From NCBI GenBank assembly GCA_037176845.1, contig JAYKXP010000029.1, forward strand, positions 496,001 through 560,000: a stretch of DNA of 64,000 bases, written 5' to 3'. The first letter of the stretch is position 1, and each line of letters opens with the position of its first letter. Origin of the DNA: Paramarasmius palmivorus (taxonomy: Eukaryota > Basidiomycota > Agaricomycetes > Agaricales > Marasmiaceae). Made by a program: the position numbers and the translations under genes. Below the pieces are notes generated by a model. The model was given only the letters and a program-made list of their open reading frames with translations, did no database searches and had not been told where the DNA came from. This document shows, in pieces, positions 42,898 through 54,496 of the stretch.

Positions 42898-45359
42898 ATG
42901 TGCGGAATCTCTGCGTTCAAACATCTCTCCGCGAGCACTGTCGCCGAAGACATATCTCAGCTCCAGGATCGTCTTTGGGCCTCTGTTAAAGCCTTGCAAC
43001 ATCGGGGTCCAGATTCATACGGGGTTTACGTGACTGAGGACAGTCTACTTGGTGGGTGCTTCGCTTCTCACCTCGCTGTACTGTTGAGTCCTCATGAAGA
43101 GGTATAGGACTGGGGCATGCACGCCTATCCATTATTGATATAGCAGGCGGACAACAACCCGTACACGACTCGACCAATACTATACACGCTGTTGTCAATG
43201 GTGAACTATATGACTACAACGACTTACGGAGCGATTTGGAAAGCAAAGGCTGCCTGTTTCAGTCCTCGGTTGATTCGGAGCTTGTAATCCACCTGTACGC
43301 TTCTATTCTGTTCTATTCAGAACAATCATCGCTTATCACCAGAGGAACCTATCATCAGATATCAGACTTACGGCCAGAATTTCATTCACCATCTTCGGGG
43401 AGAATTTGCATTCGTTTTGTACGATTCAAAGCGGCAATTCCTCATTGCTGCAAGAGACCGTTTCGGCATCAAACCATTGTATCACACCGTCGCGAATGGG
43501 AAGCTGATGCTGGCGAGTGAAATGAAAGGATTATTGCCTTTGGGCTGGCAAGCGGAGTGGGATGTAGAAAGTATCATGCAGATGGGCGAGTATGGTGATA
43601 CTCGGACGGTATTCAAGGGCGTCTACAAGGTGTCCCATGTCCCACACCTCCATTCCCAAGCCCATAGATCTAACATCTTTCCGTCAGGTGCCCGCTGGAC
43701 ATATGCTGACATGCACATACAGCGGTCGAATCGAGGTTCGTCCATATTGGGATCATGAATACCCTCATCCAGGCCTGGAAGAAACCCGTTCCGTCGGTGA
43801 AATGATTGAAGGCGTCCGGCAACGTGTAATCGACGCAGTCAGAGTTCGCTTGCGATCGGACGTACCTTTGTGTGTTTACTTGAGCGGTGGTATAGATAGC
43901 GCTGCAGTAGCCGGGATCGCTTCTGCCTTGCTGAAGGAACAGAATCCAGACGCTCGATTGATGACGTTCACTTTAGCTTTTCCTGGTAAGCTTTAATGTC
44001 TATAGGCATGGTTGGGTGAAGTACTAACAATCTGACCAGACCGTAAAGACCTAGACGAGGGTCCCATTGCCCGACGGATGGCGCAGTCGATTGGCGCAGA
44101 AGTACACATGGTAGCACCGACAGAGAAGGACTTGGTCGATCGATTCCCAAAATGCATCTACCATATTGAGCAGCCTATGCTGTCTTTTCATGGTGTAGGC
44201 AAGATGATGCTATCAGAGCACGTCAATGCCAATGGATACAGAGTCGTTCTTACAGGCGAAGGGTCCGATGAAATTTTTGGCGGTTACTACTTCTGCTTGC
44301 GCGATTTTCTCCGTGCAGTCGATCCATCAGCCCGTACACTTGGGATTCCTCTTCCTACCGAAGCAGAACTCATCTCCGCTTACAACAAGCATGAAGCTGC
44401 AGGCCTTAGGCAAGATCACGTCTCGCTAAAGAAGTTTTCCTTTCAGGAAAGTCAGCTTGGTCGAGATCTTGTGGGAGGCATCAGTCCCCATGTGATGATA
44501 TCGTCCACAGGGCTGAGCGACTCGGCATTCACACGGGATGCCCTTAACACTACTCCCCACTCCGACACGACCCTCGCTATCGCGGAAGCTATATGTCCAA
44601 ATGCAAGACGCAAGATGTGTTCTGGCCAATGGCACCCCCTTCACTCGGCTCTGGTGAGTGTCACGACAACCACTATCCTACATATCATATGCTAATCCAT
44701 GTATTCTGCAGTACACGACGTCCAAGACAATACTTCAACATATCCTCCTGAATCATTATGGTGACCGTGTGGAAATGGCTAATTCAATTGAGGGTCGAAC
44801 GCCGTTTCTCGATCACATTCTCGTGGAATATGTCAACACTATACCACCGTAAGGGACATCACTATACATGGTACTAAGTATCTAACAGAAGTCTGTCAAT
44901 CTCAGGTCCCTGAAAATAATGCCATCCCAGCAAACACATTCCAACGGAACCAATGGTGCCAACGGACATAGTAATGGTGTTCTTAACGGCCATAAACGCG
45001 AATGGAAGTTCACCGAAAAGTGGATTCTACGCGAGGCTGTGAAACCATTCATTACTCAGGAAATTTACGAACGCGTCAAGGTCCAGTATAACACCCCGAT
45101 ATCTCGACCAGTGAACGGATCGGCGGAACACAAACTCTCTCCGCTCCAGCTCATGGTGAAAACCAAGGTTACCAAAGACAGCGTCGAGAAGCTCGGATGG
45201 GCTTGTTGGGAATACCTTGGAGGCGTTCTACGTGAATATTTGGAAACGTCTGATTGTCCTGTCGATGGCGGATTGGACAGACGTGCAAGGATACTACTTG
45301 GTATTACCAGCTACATAATTCTGCAGGAAAAATTCATGGTCCCAGCTTGGACACCTTGA
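42898..45359 (+). CDS. Asparagine synthetase, glutamine-hydrolysing (AsnB type)
   Basis: The cytosolic enzyme makes asparagine from aspartate, ATP and glutamine. The start is fixed by the catalytic N-terminal Cys2 (MCGISAFKHLS) at 42898. The glutaminase domain shows LQHRGPDSYGVY, ARLSIIDIAGGQQPV, VVNGELYDYNDLR, RGEFAFVLYDSKRQFLIAAR and DRFGIKPLYHT. The synthetase domain shows the PP-loop CVYLSGGIDSAAVAGIASAL, VVLTGEGSDEIFGGYYFCLR, and HILLNHYGDRVEMANSIEGR-TPFLDH. A low-complexity insert rich in Asn, Gly, Ser and His (HSNGTNGANGHSNG) lies at about 44935-44985. The end LGITSYIILQEKFMVPAWTP is at 45359. There are about six introns. Confidence 0.93.
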
Positions 45360-45684
45360 TCAGAATAGTTAGCGTTTGTATGTGTTGTGTACGGGAGTGT
45401 TTGAATTTGATTGTACATGTCTGGAACGGCGAAAGCGTGCTCTACATAATACCAAACATATTTAAGTGTAACCCCGACACCAGTGGCGTGAACGGCTTCC
45501 TGAATAACAGCTTTATTGTTGTTTCAATCCATTGTCATTTCTGCTTCACTACCCCACGATGTACATGTTGTACAAACACGATGGATGAAATTCAGCTAAA
45601 TACCAATAAGTCTGATAGAGATCGTATCAGTCAACAGCCAACCTTGGACAGCTCAAACACTTACAATAACCGATGACTCGATCT
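45360..45684. other. Convergent intergenic spacer
   Basis: This 3'-to-3' spacer lies between the asparagine synthetase and prephenate dehydrogenase genes. Nothing is recognised. Confidence 0.5.
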
Positions 45685-47368
45685 TTATGGCTTTTCCTGG
45701 CTTCCTTCCCGCTTCATTTCACTTTCCATGACCGCCTTGATCATTTTGCTCCCCAAAACACCAGCCTCCTCGAACCTACTTTCAAAGAACGACCTCGTTT
45801 CACCAAACCTCTTTTTGTACACCTCAAAGCTCCCGAAATTGACGCACTGACTCCATCCACGCGCTGCCAACACGAACTCAAGGTCATCCGATCTATGCCA
45901 AGTGTCGTAGATAGCCGAGCGAATAGCGGAATCCAACAACGAAGGAGAGAGGAATAGATGCTCAGCAACTCCTAGGAAGAGGCGAAATAGCGGTGTCGCT
46001 GCAAGCTGCAGATGCTCAAAGGGGTTGATGCCGAGGTGCGCCCAACAGTCCACCATGGCAAGCAGGGAAAGATGCGAGTTAGGTCGGTAGCGGGAAGCCG
46101 AAACATCCGTATCGCCCTGGACAGGAAGCTGTCCCATACTAAATCGGTCCAGAATATCTTGAGACAACAATATCGGGTTCCTCGCTGAGGAATCAGAAAA
46201 TACCGTCTGTCTCGCCCATTCCACCCTTTGCCGCAACTTCTGTTCCCTTTCCGCGTCGTCCCCCGGGGTACCGCCAGTTCCAGCTACAATCATGAGCTTG
46301 TACAGCTCCGTGGCGCTTCTGGCGTACTGATTGATTTGTTGACGAGCACTTGGGTTGAGGATGGCGAGACCGGCATAGACATGCCATGCATTACTGTAGA
46401 TTCGCAGTGTGAGGTTGACTTTGACTGTTTCCATGCCGCCAACATATAGTCCTTGCTCCCAAGGATAGGTTTGGGCACAGGACCAAGCAGTTCCCATGCT
46501 GCAGTTAACGAATTAGTAAGTAGGAGGGGCAGCGTCATAAAGAAAGTACCTAAGGAAAGCCGCGTGTGTAACAGCTTGAGTGTTTGCGGTGACGAGGTCA
46601 TGATCTTCATATGATAGGTAAACGTATCGGGACCCAAAGGACCGTAGTATATCTTCAACAGTATGAAGAGCGTTGTCTGTGCCTCGATGTTTGATAAGAA
46701 CCTAGAGATGTGGTGTGAGCGAATCCAAAAGTGGTCGTGAAAAGAGGCACGTACGAGTGGTTGGCCCAATGGCGAGACTGTTGGACCGTGTAATGAGTGA
46801 CAAGAAATGATTTGAGTATCCGGTGGTAGGTATTTCTCAAATGCTTCTTTCTCTGGAGCCTTAACTGAAGTTTGTCCAGCAACTATTGCATTGAGCTTCG
46901 TAGCTGTAAGTCATGGAATTAGACATCAATCATTGTCATGTTTCAGGACACTCACAAGGACCGTATTCAGCAACGACACGATCTATAAACTCTGCTTCGA
47001 CTGAATAGATCATAAAATCCGCAGACCGAGCAACTGCATGTCCGTCCTTCATCACATTTACACCGGGAACATCTGGATTTGCATGTCAGAAGACCAGAAT
47101 TTCCACTCAAAAAGTGCAAACCTCACCAGAATATTCCTCTTTTAGTTTCTCATATTTTGAAGGAAGATCGCAGACGTTAATCCTATGATTTGCCACGAGT
47201 CAATCCCAGTTGTCTTTGAGCAAAAAATACCACGTACTTTTTCCAACCAGCTTTGGAGAGTAAGTTGGCGTACATTTTCCCCATAGCGCCCATGCCAATG
47301 AGGCCAAGGGTAGGCTGTTTCTGAGCATCGTCCTTTGGGCTCACTACCGGTGGCCTTGCTTGATCCAT
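45685..47368 (-). CDS. TYR1: Prephenate dehydrogenase (NADP+)
   Basis: The enzyme converts prephenate to 4-hydroxyphenylpyruvate in tyrosine synthesis. The start MDQARPPVVSPKDDAQKQPT leads to the nucleotide-binding GLIGMGAMGKMYANLL. After introns come INVCDLPSKYEKLKEEY, ADFMIYSVEAEFIDRVVAEY, TQIISCHSLHGPTVSPLGQP, LVLIKHRGTDNALHTVEDIL and YEDHDLVTANTQAVTHAAFL. The final large exon has MGTAWSCAQTYPWEQGLYVG and a helical end to 45685. Motifs and the length of about 440 residues match fungal Tyr1. At least five introns are implied. Confidence 0.93.
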
Positions 47369-47680
47369 GGTGTAGAAGTGGATAGAGTCATTTTCTCGTT
47401 CAACGAATCGATGATGATCGGACGAGAAAGGCCGACGGACCGTAAGCGCCCACGCGCGCCTAACCAGTCTCAGTCGACTGGAAAGGACTACTCAAGTATT
47501 AGGGGGATTTCTCAGAGCATAAGTAGCTCACAAGTGCATGCGATTATACAACCTATGAATTATTGAGCCATTTATCAGAAATTTCTACGAGTACAGTATT
47601 CCGCCGAAAGTATAACCTCGATGAACCGTGTGTCATGATTGTACCTAAGTATATCCTTCTCTAGATCCGAAGGCCTCCAA
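47369..47680. other. Intergenic spacer
   Basis: A 312-bp stretch between the start of TYR1 and the stop of the fifth UPC2-like gene. Nothing is recognised. Confidence 0.5.
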
Positions 47681-48943
47681 CTATCGCTCCACCCCAGGCA
47701 TTGCCGCCATAACACCCTCAACCCAATTTGCACTCAACATCGTCCTGATCCAAGCCATACATTCCGCGTGTTTTCCCGCCCACCAACACTGCTGAGGATC
47801 CAAATGACTGAGCATCAAGCAATAATAGTATAGTATCACTAGTGCCCTTGGTCTCCGTTCGACTACCAACAAGTGCCGAAATTCGTCCGTCATACGGACA
47901 ACCCAAGACGTTGCGCTCGCTAGTGCCAGTCCATTTCCTGGGCACAGATGGCACAAGTACCACGAAGCTCGAAGGGCATCCACAGATGCTTTGTATACGG
48001 CAGAAATGGCTGGATCCAGAACAAGTTCATCGGAATCCGGCCACGCTGTGTCGGGGAGATGAATACGTTTCAACAGGGGCGGAAACAAGTGCGAAGTATC
48101 TGCCATATATGAAATCGAGAGCAGTTGTTCCTCAACTTCGGTGGGAACTATCCTGACTCCTTGACAGTTGAACGGCCAATCCAGCGGCCAAAGCTGCTCG
48201 TCTTGGAAGAATCGGAAATAGTCCTCACCGCGAAGGGTATCTCGGACTGTGTCCATCAAGGTGAATAGTCCTGGAGGACCCAACACGGCAAAGGACTCGG
48301 CCATGTTATACACGGCGAGAAAAATCCGTGTGAGAGAATGTATGTCCGATGGTGCGGGACTTGTATCAAGGGCGAGGGCCTTACTTTTGTGCTCCTGTCC
48401 AAGACTAAAGTAATCTTGGTCCGCAATTCCTAGTGGATCGTAGAGCTTGTGTAGATGAATGGCAGAGAGTGCGAGTAGAGCATGCATCAACGCAGGCTCC
48501 TTGAATCCAAAGGCCGGAACGACGAACTGGCTTGCAAATTGCGAAGAGGGGCTGCCGTTTTTGAAGGTGGTTGAAGTGACGAGACTGTAATGATGGACGA
48601 GTTTGAATCCGGTCATGTTGAGGTCAGAGGATGAAGAGGAGATTTGCACTTGGAGTGGTACGGGACTCGGACTGGGTACTGGTGTTTTGGAGGATTGGGA
48701 AGATGATGGGGAGCGTCGTGGTCTTTCGGGGGGCCAAACACATTCTGTCCTTCTGTTTTTACAGCTGCCGCAAACTGGGTGAACCTCGTCGCACTAGAGA
48801 GCATGTACAAAAATCAGATTGAATGAACACTGGGGTTAGACCCGGGAACTGACCTTGACCCGCCGGTCCTTACACGACGTACAACCTGCTCGAGACTTGG
48901 TATGCGATCTGACGAATCGTTTGGTTGAACGCGAGCTTTCCAT
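47681..48943 (-). CDS. UPC2-like Zn2Cys6 transcription factor, paralogue E (dispersed)
   Basis: The predicted protein has 400 residues and is the fifth intact copy, 34 kb from the array. Exon 1 (48943-48854) encodes MESSRSTKRFVRSHTKSRAG and the first zinc cysteines. The 60-nt intron 48853-48794 (GTCAGT...TAG) falls between K30 and C31 as in the other copies. Exon 2 carries CDEVHPVCGSCKNRRTEC, a Ser/Pro linker, FKLVHHYSLVTSTTF and RALVILYYYCLMLSHLDPQQ-CWW. An in-frame ATG three codons upstream (MPLM) could also serve. Sequence matches suggest it is closest to paralogue D. Regulatory targets are unknown. Confidence 0.9.
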
Positions 48944-49430
48944 GAGTGGCATCCCACGTACAGACCGTTATGCCCAATTACTTGTACTCGGAATCTTGCT
49001 GAGGAACAGCCTTTGTGAAAGCACCGTGGCTATGACTACGTCTTGGCAACCACCATCTGCACCTGTAAAGAAAAAGGATTAGTTAAAGTAATTTTGTTGA
49101 AACGGATAGTAGAACCTGTGGGTAGTGAGCGAAGGCTTTTTTCGATGATGTACAATGTTGGAGGTTAAAAATGTGAAAATTTGAAATGTTGGTGGACAAC
49201 TCGATGATATCGCTCGACAGCCCGCTTGATATGCAAAGCGTAACGCGTAACTCCCTAACCTGCGCAGTGCAAAACCGCATGCGCTCAGTTCACTCACGTC
49301 ATCCAATATTCCTTATGGCATTGACAAAAACCATCGAGAGTTCAGAAATGGCGATGACAATATCAACAGCATTGCATCCATGTGCAACAGGATTCTAAGT
49401 AGTGTACACGACATTCAAGAAGAAAGGAAT
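48944..49430. other. Intergenic spacer
   Basis: It holds the promoter of paralogue E and the 3' flank of the Dicer gene. I found no perfect copy of the palindrome seen before paralogues B and C. Confidence 0.45.
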
Positions 49431-52400
49431 CTACGCGTTAACCTTCTTTAGTACATTGTAATTTGTATTCACATCCCGCAGGTGAAGTTCCTTGATGGCC
49501 TTCTCCGCAGCAGCCAGACGCACCTCTTCCTTGCTAGCGAGGCCATGATAGCCAGCACTCTCACGAACTATCTCTTCCCCGTCGATGAGAATAGCGCAGA
49601 AGACTTTGCCATGATCTCGACCAGAACGGTATTCAATCTTCTTCTCCTTCTTTGAAGCCCACATAGATAATCGAGAGACAGGGTGCAGAACATCGATGCC
49701 CTCTCGAACGATTCTTTCCAGAATCTGGTATAAGCCGAGTTTGCGCAAAACCGAGCATACGATGTCCAGATTACCCTGAGAATCCAGGTATACGGCACCA
49801 AGGATGCTCTCAATCATGTCGGAGAAAAACTTTGGTGCTTGTAACTGGGTCAAGGCCGCCCATGGAAAAATATTTCCTTCCGAGAGGGCCTCCTCAATCT
49901 CCTGGTGTCGCAGCCGGAAGCGCGCCCACGTACTGTCCTGTTCTTCAAGAATATGAGTGCTGCTATGAAGCAAACACTTGAATAGACGAATGATGTGATG
50001 TTCATCCGTCACGGAGATATGGCCATCGTCGTCGGGCCCAGGCATTCTTGCATTGATATCCAAAGCTGCTTTTAGACAAATGAACGCCAGTATATTTCCG
50101 TTCACGATGGCAACTTTGCGCAGATATATGTGTCCTGGGCTGTATTCTTTCCCGGGTGCTCGGTATAGATAGTCATTGACGATCATATCGAGCACCGCGT
50201 CTCCAAGGAATTCCATCCTTTCATACGAGATAGTTCCTAGGTCTTGTTGATGACTCGCGTGTGTAAGTGCCTCAACAAGAAGCAACTTGCGATTGAAAGT
50301 GTAACCAATGATCTTCTCGACATATGAGACTTGGTCCGGTACTTGTAGGCCGTTGAGCTCGTTCTTATCAACGCGGTCCAGGATGTTGTTGATACGAGTA
50401 GGAAGGGGTAACCACTGCTTCAAACCGAGATCGAAAAACTTTGTAGCTTCGTATGCAAGCTCGAAACCCCCATGGAAGTACGCCGCGCCGATCAATGACT
50501 CAATGACGTCCGCAAGCACTGCAGAAGGCTTAGTTCAGTATCGCTCAATTAATATAAAGGCAAAACATTACCTTTGGTCGACATTTCTTGCTGACTCTTC
50601 TTGGGACGTTTCTTGGGCTTGTCTTGGGCGTTTTTCGTGGTCTCTTCCGCAACCTGTACGTCACCCTGATTTAGACCTGGTGTGGGGGACTCGGGGGCGC
50701 TGGATGCCACATAATTCGGTTTCCACTTCTTCCCCAGTATACGATCTTTTGCCACAAAGTGAGATTGGAACCTCGCATAAGTAACATATTTCTTACCACG
50801 GATGACCCATTTGTAGACCTCCCTCTTCATATTCTCCCTCGCCAGTCGCGCATTGGATACGGAGTGATCCTTCCTCATGGTCAGATAGCCTTCCGGGTAT
50901 AACGGATACTCGTCGAATAATTGGATGGCAACCATAAACTTCAAAACCGTATCTCCCAAAGTCTCGAGCCGCTGATAGTTCTTGGGTTCCTGGGACACTG
51001 GCGCCGTAATCGCGATCTTCAGGAGATCATTTGGTATCTCTGACAGCGCCGTATCGCCAAACAACGACGTACGAAGAGACTCGACTGTAACGGCGACGGC
51101 AAAAGCTCGGAGAACTGATGGAAGTAGAGTTGCATATTGAATCTCGGTTTGCGAAAGCATTGTTATTGTTGACTGTTCTGCCACTAGAAGGATAGGTTCG
51201 ACCACAGGTGCCGCTTTGGCAGAGGGAGGAAACGGAACTAGGAAGTTGGTTCGACGAATCGGTTCCACCACAAGAAGCGGAAATGTGATTTTAAACTCTT
51301 CGTCTTTAGCGTATCGCTTCCAATTACGAATCTTTTCCTCTTCTTCCTCAGTCAGAGGCTCCGAAGCGAATCTCCACCTTAAAAACTTGTAAGCTTTGGA
51401 AAATTTGGTACCGTCTCTGACAAGAACAACGTCAGTTGGATATTCAAACTCCTCCCCGAACAAACTAGCGCTCGCATTGAAGATGTCCTGTGGGTGAATC
51501 CGGGGCTGGACTGTGCGCATTCTGTTCGAGCGTTCGTTCCACGTTTGCTCGCGTACTACGCCAACCGGAAGTAGTAGATATGAAAAGTCAAGCTTGTTAT
51601 GCTCCATACGCGATCCGTAGACGGCATAGAAGAGCGCAAAGGTATAGCTTCTGGCATTCACAATGCGGGGGTCATCTTCTCCAACCGTGCCAAGTGGCCT
51701 CAAGCAGATCCTCATTTGTTCACCGACTGAGATGTGGAGTACTGGCCCGTCATCCAAAAACCAAGTAACAGGCTGCACGCGAGTAAAAAATTGCAGCGGT
51801 GGAAGGTCGCCGATAGTGAGCTCCGACCAATACCATCCGTCGGTCATTGCCTCATCGGCAGGAACCCAGGGATCCATTTGCTTCGAGACTGCTACTGTCG
51901 ACATCCGATGCTCTACTTCCTTCTTGAGCTCTCTGACGTCCTCGTCATCATCAACGATTGGAAGGAGATGTTCGTTAAGAAGCCCATGGTCATACAAACA
52001 CCGGTATGCCTGGTACGCTGCGTGTCGATAAGCCGATCGCTTTGACAAATATATCATATCTGTCGTAAACTTGCGAAGCTCGGGTGGAAGTAGACGAGGT
52101 AGTGTGACAGTAGAAGCCCAAGGCCCTGTGTATTGCATCAGGGCTTGAGATTGTGAACCAAAAGCGTGCCATCCAGTGGGGTATTCAGGGGGGTCTAGTT
52201 CATACAAAGGTTTATGTTCCACCCCTCTGACGACGACGGCACAGAAATGGTTCAAGTGTGGAATGGCGGAATGCAGGGTAAGGCAGGCACTAGAAACGCT
52301 GTCAGGCTGGATATTTTTGAGTAGATATTCCGCACTCACCCAGACGACGTCCGGAATTCTTGATCGTCATCTTCGATGTCTTCACCGAATTCTGGTGGGT

Positions 52401-54152
52401 CCAATCGTGACGGATCATTATATTTGGTAACCATTTCGTGCTCCAGTCTTTGCCACTTCAACACGTTCTGTTCATCACCACTATGTTCCTCGAACATCAG
52501 GATAAATGTGCTCTTCCGCTTCCTAGCTCGGCCACGACTTTGGGCCCAAGACGCCATATTCTGGGGTAAATCCCATCTAATCACACACCCGCATGCCTGA
52601 ACATCGATTCCTTCCTCTGCGACAGCAGTCGATATTATCAGGTTCTTCTCCCCAATCTTGAAATCCGACAGCGTCTCATCCTGGGTATCCTTCACCATAC
52701 GGCGAGTGATATCCATCATCGAATGGCGATGGCTGCTTTCGGAGGTTCCAAGCAACGATCCGACACGGAAAAGCGAAGCTGTTGCCGGGTGGTTGCTCAG
52801 GACCTCCTTCAGAGCCAAGACGACATCACGACGTTGGACAAAGACAAGCCCAACAAAGATCTCGTTCTGTTCCTCCGTTTGTTCCTTCTCGTGAAGTAGG
52901 CACTCGATCAGTGCCGCAGCTTTGTCGGACAAGTCGCATGAAACGTCGTCGGGATCATATGATGGAGGTATTACCGAGATCTTCTCCAAAATGGAAAGAA
53001 GATAAGCTTTCTCCTGGATCTTCCATGTTTTCATGACATGTTGTAGCGGTCCAGCGGCGACCTTAGCTTGTTGAATGACCTCCCAAATAAACCAATCGGC
53101 CGCCCAAGCGCCGACATCATCCAGGATAGCATGCGCTGCGCTGGAACAGTCCCGCAGACCCTTATGGGTGAAGGAATCCTGCTTGTGTATGACTTTGGAA
53201 AGCTTCCTATCAACACGGTTGTAGTCTGCAGAGCCGACAGCAGCTTTCCCGAGATCACGACGAAGAGATTTTACATAAGGATCATCTTCGATGTCGAGGT
53301 TGTCTATTGCTTGGTCAAGAGCTGCAAGGTTTATGGAGAAGGAGGTGGTGGTGGTGCGATATAGAATGTGACTGAAGACGGGGCGATGGACATGCTGCGA
53401 TAACTCGCCCCTGTGAAGTCGAGGCGCGCGAATGGTACTGTCAAGGTTTCCTTCGATTTTCCTGGTCAAAAAAATCAGTCTCGAAGATATGATGAACAGA
53501 TGATATCGAATATTCACCGAAAAGCGATGTCCACATTTCCTCCGAAAATAGGGCTAGCTGTCAAACCCATTATCATAGGTTGAACAAAGTCAGACATATT
53601 ACCGTCTGTCCTTCGAGGGGTGATGAAGTAGAATTCTTGCATGATGAGATTGTATGGGTGTCTATCAGATGCGTGGTGAGCTTCGTCGAATATCATGAGA
53701 CTGATGTCGCGGCCCATGACGATGTAGCCATGACGGAGAGCATCCAGCAAGACCTGAGGGGTGGAGACCACCACTCGATAATCGCTGAGCACGTTTCTCC
53801 ATAGCTGCTGGTCCTTCCACTGGTTTGGCTCTAGTGCGCCCGTAATTATACCGACTGGTACAGGTAATGCATTCTTAATGACACGATGTTGCTGCTCGCA
53901 AAGTGCTACGTTTGGGGCAAAAAACCAGGATATCTAGTACTCAAACTTAAGCAAAGTTATGTGACAACGACAAAGAAAAGAAATTCACACCTTGCGAGAT
54001 TCACGCTCAGTTTCGATTTTGAGACGCAGGACTGCGATATGAGTCTTGCCGGAGCCTGTGTCCATTGCGATGATAATGTTGCGGCGCAGACTCTCCTCCA
54101 GCATCTCTTGCTGATATCCACGCGTCGTAAACGCCTCCGACCCATTCTCCAT
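49431..54152 (-). CDS. DCL: Dicer-like RNase III endonuclease
   Basis: The enzyme cuts dsRNA into small RNAs for RNA silencing. Domains in order: helicase with [20 protein letters not shown], motif [23 protein letters not shown] (about 53670) and the C-terminal motif [11 protein letters not shown] (about 52530); the Dicer dimerisation domain ([20 protein letters not shown] to [14 protein letters not shown]); a region of about 250 residues where PAZ would be but where I recognise no PAZ motifs; RNase IIIa ([12 protein letters not shown] and [16 protein letters not shown]); RNase IIIb ([14 protein letters not shown] and [14 protein letters not shown]); and a C-terminal dsRNA-binding domain ([20 protein letters not shown]). 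Both RNase III sites keep their acidic residues. About 1,450 residues with few introns. Confidence 0.95.
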
Positions 54153-54496
54153 GGTTATGGTTCAACTTGGGAGGGAAAAGTTGGACAAGCGAATTTGATG
54201 ATAACCTGATCCACTCGTCACGACCTTTGTATACTTCTGAGCGCCTAACTCTGACCGTACCGAAAACCTAATGTTCTTTCAGCTGACAAGGCTGCGCAGT
54301 AATCTCCAGTCCAATTGGGCAGAATCCTGTCATGGATATCGATGAAGAGTTGATTTGAGAATGGCCGCAGCACTTGATACCATTTACGGAGTCATGAGGG
54401 AGAACATGAGGGAGATTGGGAAGAGGATTTGCCGTGGGAATCCATTGTTCCTCTTCCGCTGTCCACCTCCAGACCCTCTAGGTCGACGCCAGTTTG
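54153..54496. promoter_or_regulatory. Divergent promoter region, Dicer / K+ channel
   Basis: A 344-bp spacer separates the start codons of the Dicer and potassium channel genes. No TATA box or repeat is clear. A short open frame from 54361 runs into the channel's first exon in another frame. Confidence 0.4.
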
